From Planosporangium mesophilum (GTDB lineage Bacteria; Actinomycetota; Actinomycetes; Mycobacteriales; Micromonosporaceae): a stretch of DNA of 64,000 bases. Both the position numbers and the translations under genes were made by a program. The stretch's first letter is position 1; the number at the start of each line of letters is the position of its first letter. Shown in pieces: positions 59,636 through 64,000 of the stretch. The stretch lies in contig NZ_BOON01000040.1 of the NCBI RefSeq assembly GCF_016863255.1, positions 1 through 64,000 on the forward strand. The letters run 5' to 3'. Below the pieces are notes generated by a model. The model searched no databases. It was given only the letters and a program-made list of their open reading frames with translations, and was not told where the DNA came from.

Positions 59636-59650
59636 TGGAGGCGGGGTGAT

Positions 59651-60316
59651 TTGTCGGTGCCGACGGCAACCTGGGATCGGCTTCCGCCCGCCCGCCGGCT
59701 GGCTGTGCTCGCGGCGGCGGAGGCGGAGTTCGCGTCCCACGGCTTCTCGTGTGGCAGCCTGAACGTCATCGCCCGCAACGCGGGCGTGGCGAAGGGCAGC
59801 CTGTTCCAGTACTTCGTCGACAAGGCGGACCTGTACGCGTACCTGTCCGAGTTGGCGAGTATGCGGATCCGGGAGCACATGGAGGCACAGATCCCGGACA
59901 TGCCCTGGGATCGCGGCTTCTTCGTCGCCGTCCGTCAGCTCATGCTCGCGTGGGTGGAGTACTTCCGTACCCACCCGCTCGACCTGGCGTTCACCGCCGC
60001 GGTGAACCTCGAACCCGACCCGGCCGCCCGCTCGGCGGTGCGCGAGGTGGCCAACCGCCACTACCTCGAGGTGCTGCGCCCGTTGCTGGAGGGCGCGCGG
60101 GAGGCCGGCGACCTGCGGGCCGACGCGGACGTGGAGGCCCTGTTGGCGCTGCTGTTGCTGGTACTTCCACACCTCGCGCTGGCACCGCACAGCCCCGGCC
60201 TTGACCCGGTGCTGGGGTTGGACAGCGGCGACCCGGCCCAGGTGGAGGCGGCGGTCGGTCGGCTGATCGGCGTGCTGGCCGCCGCGTTCGGAGACCCGGT
60301 GCAGGCCGACCGCTGA
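59651..60316 (+). CDS. TetR-family repressor of the hydrolase/monooxygenase unit
   Basis: The product is about 221 aa. TTG 59651 has GGAGG 9 bases upstream; GTG 59657 is the alternative. The helix-turn-helix is at about residues 34-60 (NVIARNAGVAKGSLFQYF). The C-terminal ligand domain is Leu-rich, suiting a hydrophobic ligand. Its own promoter and the divergent promoter 1.5 kb away share the same 13-bp operator, so I infer control of the alpha/beta hydrolase and the flavin monooxygenase. Confidence 0.9.
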   Translation: MSVPTATWDRLPPARRLAVLAAAEAEFASHGFSCGSLNVIARNAGVAKGSLFQYFVDKADLYAYLSELASMRIREHMEAQIPDMPWDRGFFVAVRQLMLAWVEYFRTHPLDLAFTAAVNLEPDPAARSAVREVANRHYLEVLRPLLEGAREAGDLRADADVEALLALLLLVLPHLALAPHSPGLDPVLGLDSGDPAQVEAAVGRLIGVLAAAFGDPVQADR

Positions 60317-60319
60317 CTG

Positions 60320-61114
60320 TCAACGGGCGGTGGACAGCCAGTCCACCATGGACTTCAGCGGCTCCTCCCATCGCACGTCGAGCATCAGGTCATGGCCCAT
60401 GCCGGGGAACTCCCGCAGGGTCGCGCCGTAGCGCGTCGCCGTCGACCGGACGCCACGGATCGGTACCAGCCGGTCGTCGGGGGTCGCGAGGACGAGGACG
60501 GGCGCGCCACCGCGCGGCGGTGCGGCCGGCCGGTGCAGCAGCAACTGGTACTGGGCCAGCGCCGACTCACGCCCGCACCGGTCGGTGTGCCGCTTCGCCT
60601 CCTCGCCGTCCAGCGTGGTGAACAGGTAGTCGGCGCGCAGCGGCAGGCTGCCGCCGAACGTCAGCCTGGCCGCGTCGAGCGGGTGCCGGCGGGCGACGGC
60701 GAGCAGTGACGCGACGGCGGGGTGCGCCGGTACCGGTGCCACCAGCACGCCGGCGTACGCGGAGTAGCGCGCGAGGGCCTTCTGTACCACCAGCCCGCCG
60801 AGGGAGTGGCCGACCAGGACGGCGCGGCGGGGGAGTGTGGCGGCGGCCCTGATCACGTCGTCGACGTACTGCCCGAGCCGCGCACCCCGCAGGCTGCCGC
60901 CGCTACCGCCGTGGCCGCGCAGCGACACCGCATACGCGGGATGGCCGGCCGCCGCAGCGGCGTCGAGCCAGTTCTCCCAGCACCAGGCGCCGTGGCCCAG
61001 GCCGTGGACGAACAGCAGGGGCGGCTTTCCGCTGTCGACGGCTGGTTGGCGTTCGAGGATCTCCAGCTGCGGGCGCGACACAGCCCGGTTGGTGGCGAAG
61101 GGGTTGCCCGTCAT
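60320..61114 (-). CDS. Alpha/beta hydrolase (esterase-like)
   Basis: This 264-aa protein has the oxyanion motif HGLGHGAW, nucleophile Ser104 in GHSLGG, and later Asp (TPDDRLVP) and His (GMGHDLML). It is divergent from a flavin monooxygenase, with two copies of the TetR operator between, and ends 3 bp from the convergent TetR stop. Pairing of an esterase with a Baeyer-Villiger-type monooxygenase suggests ketone-to-ester-to-alcohol plus acid chemistry. Confidence 0.9.
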   Translation of the reverse strand: MTGNPFATNRAVSRPQLEILERQPAVDSGKPPLLFVHGLGHGAWCWENWLDAAAAAGHPAYAVSLRGHGGSGGSLRGARLGQYVDDVIRAAATLPRRAVLVGHSLGGLVVQKALARYSAYAGVLVAPVPAHPAVASLLAVARRHPLDAARLTFGGSLPLRADYLFTTLDGEEAKRHTDRCGRESALAQYQLLLHRPAAPPRGGAPVLVLATPDDRLVPIRGVRSTATRYGATLREFPGMGHDLMLDVRWEEPLKSMVDWLSTAR

Positions 61115-61131
61115 GGATGGGCACTCTACTG

Positions 61132-61159
61132 TGACCGGTGGTCATATGACCAGTGGTCA
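61132..61159. promoter_or_regulatory. TetR operators B and C in the divergent promoter
   Basis: TGACCGGTGGTCA (61132-61144) and TGACCAGTGGTCA (61147-61159) lie 15 bp apart centre to centre, between the hydrolase start (61114) and the monooxygenase start (61185). They match the operator before the TetR gene. Confidence 0.8.
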
Positions 61160-61184
61160 CAATCGTTCCCGTGGAGGTCGGCTC

Positions 61185-62525
61185 GTGTCCCTGCCGCGTG
61201 TCTGTGTCATCGGTGCCGGCTCGTCCGGGATCGCCACCGCGAAGATCCTGCACGAGCGGGGCATCGACTTCGACTGCTTCGAGCTCTCCGACCGGGTCGG
61301 CGGCAACTGGGTGTGGGGCAACCGCAACGGCCTGTCGGCCTCGTACCGGTCGCTGCACATCAACACCTCCCGGGAGCGCATGGAGTTCAGCGACTTCCCG
61401 ATGGCCGACCACCTGCCCGACTTCGCGCGGCACGACCAGATCGCCGCGTACTTCGACGCCTACGTCGACCACTTCGGCTTCCGCGACCGGATCGCCTTCA
61501 ACACCGGCGTCGAGCACGTGAGCCGGCGCGCCGACGGGGTGTTCGAGGTGCGCCTGAGCACGGGAGAGACCCGCGAGTACGGGGCGGTCTGCGTGGCCAA
61601 CGGCCACCACTGGGATCCGCGCTGGCCCGAGCCGGCGTTCCCCGGCGCGGACGGCTTCACCGGCGAGCAGATCCACTCCCACAGCTACACCGAGGAGACC
61701 CAGCTCGTCGGCAAGCGCGTGGTGGTCGTGGGCATGGGCAACTCCGGGATGGACATCGCCGTCGACGCCAGCTACCACGCGGAGGTCACCTACCTGTCGG
61801 CCCGGCGCGGGGTGCACGTCATCCCGAAGTACGTCTTCGGCCGGCCGTACGACCAGATCGGCGGCAGCGAGTGGATCCCCGCCTGGGTGCGGTGGCCGCT
61901 CGCCCGCGTCATCATGCGCGCCGCGACCGGCCCGATGGAGCGGTACGGCCTGCCCAGGCCCGACCACAAGTTCGCCCAGGCCCACCCCACGATGTCCAGC
62001 CGGATCCTGGACCGGCTGGCGCACGGCGCGATCACGCCCAAGCCCGACATCGACCACTTCGACGGCGGCGAGGTCGTGTTCACCGACGGCAGCCGGGTCG
62101 AGGCCGACCTGGTCGTCTACTGCACCGGGTACAAGATCAGCTTTCCGTTCTTCGACCCGGACTTCCTGGACCCGGGCGCCGACAACGAGATCGGGCTGTA
62201 CCAGCGGGTGTTCCACCCGGACGTACCCGGCCTGTACTTCATCGGCCTGATCCAGCCCCTCGGCGCGATCATGCCGATCGCCGAACGGCAGTCCGAGCTG
62301 GTCGCCGATCACCTGCAGGGCCGGTACGCGCTCCCCGGCGACGCCGAGATGCGGGCCGAGATCGCCGGGCACCGGCGCGCCACCGCCAAGCGGTACGTGG
62401 CCTCCAAGCGCCACACCATCCAGGTCGACTTCGACGACTACATGCACGCGCTGCGCCGGGAGCGGGCCCGTGGCGCCCGGCGGGCAGGTGGGGCGAGGAC
62501 GCCGGCCGCCCGGGCCGCCGCCTGA
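61185..62525 (+). CDS. Flavin-containing monooxygenase (FMO/Baeyer-Villiger type)
   Basis: This 446-aa flavoprotein has the FAD motif CVIGAGSSGI, the FMO/BVMO-type fingerprint with FTGEQIHSHSY, the NADPH motif VVGMGNSGMDIA and the C-terminal YCTGYKISFPF. It oxidises soft nucleophiles or ketones with NADPH and oxygen. GTG 61185 has GGAGG 7 bases upstream. Two TetR operators sit in its promoter, shared with the divergent esterase-like gene. Its C-terminus is basic. Confidence 0.93.
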   Translation: MSLPRVCVIGAGSSGIATAKILHERGIDFDCFELSDRVGGNWVWGNRNGLSASYRSLHINTSRERMEFSDFPMADHLPDFARHDQIAAYFDAYVDHFGFRDRIAFNTGVEHVSRRADGVFEVRLSTGETREYGAVCVANGHHWDPRWPEPAFPGADGFTGEQIHSHSYTEETQLVGKRVVVVGMGNSGMDIAVDASYHAEVTYLSARRGVHVIPKYVFGRPYDQIGGSEWIPAWVRWPLARVIMRAATGPMERYGLPRPDHKFAQAHPTMSSRILDRLAHGAITPKPDIDHFDGGEVVFTDGSRVEADLVVYCTGYKISFPFFDPDFLDPGADNEIGLYQRVFHPDVPGLYFIGLIQPLGAIMPIAERQSELVADHLQGRYALPGDAEMRAEIAGHRRATAKRYVASKRHTIQVDFDDYMHALRRERARGARRAGGARTPAARAAA

Positions 62526-62571
62526 GCCGGCCCGCTGGTTGCGCAGCGTCAGTGCGACATAACGTAGGAGC

Positions 62572-63435
62572 GTGGACAGGGAGGCCGCTGGTCGGGGGTG
62601 CCTGGAGCACCTGACCGACGCCGACCTGCGGGTCCTCGCCGCGACGGCGGGCCTGGACACCGAGCGGGCCGGGGAGCTGCGCGGGCGCCCCGCGACCGTA
62701 CTGGAGCTGTTCGACCGTCCGGAGCTGTTCGATCAGGTGTACGGGCAGCAGCCGGCCGGCCTGGTCGCGGTGTCGCCGTTCGTCGCGTTCCTGGTCGCGG
62801 TCGAACAGGCCACCAGGGAGATCGCCACCACCGCGTTCGTGGCCGAGCGCTCCGCACCCCGGCAGCGGGTACCGGTGTTCGACGCGCCGCGGCTGCGGGA
62901 GTTCCTGGCCGACCCGATGCGCCGACTGTTCCTGGCGGAGCTGCTGACCTCCTTCGTCCGGGTAGCCAGCGGGCGGTACTGGACCCGGACGGCGCGCGGC
63001 TGGCGCTCCAAGCGGTACAGCGAACTCGACCCGGTCGGGCTGGCCGACATGGCGGAGCAGTCGCCGCCCGCGTACCGCCCCGGCCGGTACCGGCGCCTCG
63101 GCGACGTCGCGCTGTTCCTGACCGGGGTCTTCCCCGACTACACCCAGCTGTACGCGTTCGGGCCGTTCGACGCGGCGCGGTTGCTGCGCGCCGCCGGGCT
63201 GCCCGCCGATGACTCCAGCGGTCTGGTCACCTCGCCGCCGATCGCGCTCCTGGAGCAGCTCGGGCAGCGCTGGTACCGGCGGGCCCTCGACCTGGCGCCG
63301 GTGACCACCACCCAACTGGCCGTCGTGTCGGAGGTCGCCGACCGGTTCACCGACGCGCGGCGCATCCTCAACCACATCGCGGACCAGTACTTCTGCCGAA
63401 TCGGCAACCCGTGGTTCGGTGAGGCGGGGGCTTGA
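62572..63435 (+). CDS. Conserved-looking hypothetical protein (287 aa)
   Basis: The frame starts at GTG 62572, with AGGAG 1 base upstream and TAACGT at -12 to -7, so the message may be leaderless. The soluble product has mostly helical, Arg/Leu-rich sequence and motifs FVAFLVAVEQATREI, RYWTRTARGWRSKRYSELD and DVALFLTGVFPDYTQLYAFG. I recognise no family or fold. It lies 46 bp after the monooxygenase and 16 bp before the saccharopine dehydrogenase-like gene. Confidence 0.75.
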   Translation: MDREAAGRGCLEHLTDADLRVLAATAGLDTERAGELRGRPATVLELFDRPELFDQVYGQQPAGLVAVSPFVAFLVAVEQATREIATTAFVAERSAPRQRVPVFDAPRLREFLADPMRRLFLAELLTSFVRVASGRYWTRTARGWRSKRYSELDPVGLADMAEQSPPAYRPGRYRRLGDVALFLTGVFPDYTQLYAFGPFDAARLLRAAGLPADDSSGLVTSPPIALLEQLGQRWYRRALDLAPVTTTQLAVVSEVADRFTDARRILNHIADQYFCRIGNPWFGEAGA

Positions 63436-63446
63436 CGCTAGCGTCA
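63433..63446. promoter_or_regulatory. 14-bp perfect palindrome before the last gene
   Basis: TGACGCTAGCGTCA is symmetrical and overlaps the preceding stop codon. It ends 5 bp before the GTG at 63452. It is of the kind TetR regulators bind, but no regulator is adjacent. Confidence 0.5.
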
Positions 63447-63451
63447 GGTAC

Positions 63452-64000
63452 GTGACGGATTTCGACATCGCTCTCTTCGGCGCTACCGGCTTCACCGGGG
63501 CGCTCACCGCCGAGTACCTTGCCGCGCACGCCCCTGCCGGGATGCGGTGGGCGCTCGCCGGCCGCAACCGCGAGAAGCTGGCGGCGCTGCGCGACCGGCT
63601 CGGCGTGGACGTGTCGATCCTCGACGCCGACGTGACCGACGCCGGCTCGCTGCGCCGGCTCGCCGGGTCCGCCCGGGTCGTCATCAGCACCGTCGGCCCG
63701 TACATCCGGTACGGCGAGCCGCTCGTCGCCGCCTGCGCCGAGGCCGGCACCGACTACGTCGACCTGACCGGCGAGCCCGAGTTCGTCGACCTGATGTACC
63801 TGCGCCACCACGCCACCGCCGAGCGCACCGGCGCCCGCCTGGTGCACGCCTGCGGTTTCGACTCCGTCCCGCACGACCTGGGGGCCCTGTTCACCGTGGA
63901 ACAGTTGCCGTCGGACCGGCCGATCCGGCTGCGCGGCTACGTCAGCGCGGGCGGCGTCCTCTCCGGCGGGACGTTCGGGTCGGCCGTGACCGCGTTCGGG
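63452..64000 (+). CDS. Saccharopine dehydrogenase-like NAD(P)-binding protein (partial)
   Basis: The frame runs off the right edge after 183 codons. The N-terminus TDFDIALFGATGFTGALTAEYLA has the GATGFTG dinucleotide motif of saccharopine dehydrogenase-like proteins, followed by LAGRNREKL, VISTVGPYIRYGEPLVAACAE, DYVDLTGEPEF and HACGFDSVPHDLG. Mycobacterial relatives act as trans-acting enoyl reductases in lipid biosynthesis; that role cannot be decided here. GTG 63452 is preceded by a palindrome. Confidence 0.9.
   Translation, partial: MTDFDIALFGATGFTGALTAEYLAAHAPAGMRWALAGRNREKLAALRDRLGVDVSILDADVTDAGSLRRLAGSARVVISTVGPYIRYGEPLVAACAEAGTDYVDLTGEPEFVDLMYLRHHATAERTGARLVHACGFDSVPHDLGALFTVEQLPSDRPIRLRGYVSAGGVLSGGTFGSAVTAFG

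Noticed and set aside
1-64000. CRISPR arrays, tRNA or rRNA genes, transposases and phage genes
   Set aside because: I looked for regular spaced repeats, cloverleaf-like segments, DDE-type transposase motifs and phage proteins and saw none. A tRNA scan would be the decisive check.

Overview
This window reads as part of the chromosome of a high-GC actinomycete. Codon third positions are almost all G or C, GTG starts and ATGA/GTGA gene overlaps are frequent, GGTACC/GTAC-rich coding sequence is common, and several genes have a -10 hexamer placed exactly where a leaderless transcript would need it. Together with the gene families this fits Micromonosporaceae best; that assignment is inference. I saw no rRNA or tRNA gene, CRISPR array, transposase or phage module. 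The region looks like an accessory chromosome arm with many one-component regulators (TetR x3, ArsR-type x2, MerR, XRE x2 plus a broken one, GntR, MarR, AraC, SARP), most beside the genes they probably control.

Layout. 0.3-2 kb: a membrane protein fusing a decayed sugar-transferase segment to an extracytoplasmic domain. 2-6.7 kb: a TetR-controlled heterodimeric ABC exporter. 6.7-10.6 kb: a family-2 glycosyltransferase, a large glycoside hydrolase and a secreted GH25 muramidase. 10.7-18.2 kb: ArsR-type regulator, small kinase, gene debris, PIG-L deacetylase with a MerR regulator, a second ArsR-type regulator divergent from an aldo-keto reductase, and half of an MFS transporter. 18.6-24 kb: a Tat-exported beta-helix protein, a small secreted protein and a three-gene ABC transporter operon. 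24-27.3 kb: an XRE/TPR regulator divergent from a small gene pair, then a reductase-like gene between direct repeats.

27.3-35.4 kb is a clear catabolic operon: sugar ABC importer, galactonate dehydratase, KDPG-type aldolase, KDG-type kinase and mannonate dehydratase, with a divergent GntR regulator. It should import aldonate or hexuronate-type sugars and turn them into pyruvate and a triose phosphate. 35.4-45.6 kb holds a PAP2 phosphatase, a hybrid histidine kinase, TetR-SDR, XRE-cupin and MarR regulators each next to likely partners, two methyltransferases and an amidase. 45.6-49.4 kb holds a diguanylate cyclase and a large-subunit catalase. 49.6-54.2 kb holds two truncated regulators joined end to end, an AfsR-like SARP regulator and a small cysteine-rich secreted protein. 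54.4-58.2 kb is an AraC / hydrolase / luciferase-like monooxygenase / FMN reductase cluster. 58.4-64 kb includes a TetR / hydrolase / flavin monooxygenase unit sharing one operator sequence in three copies, and ends inside a saccharopine-dehydrogenase-like gene.

The most distinctive signals are the three-copy TetR operator set (59.6-61.2 kb), an 11-bp direct repeat resembling a SARP box before the secreted protein at 53.7 kb, the secreted protein/ABC operon at 20.7-24 kb, the dual-dehydratase aldonate operon, and several precisely placed hairpins and truncated genes.
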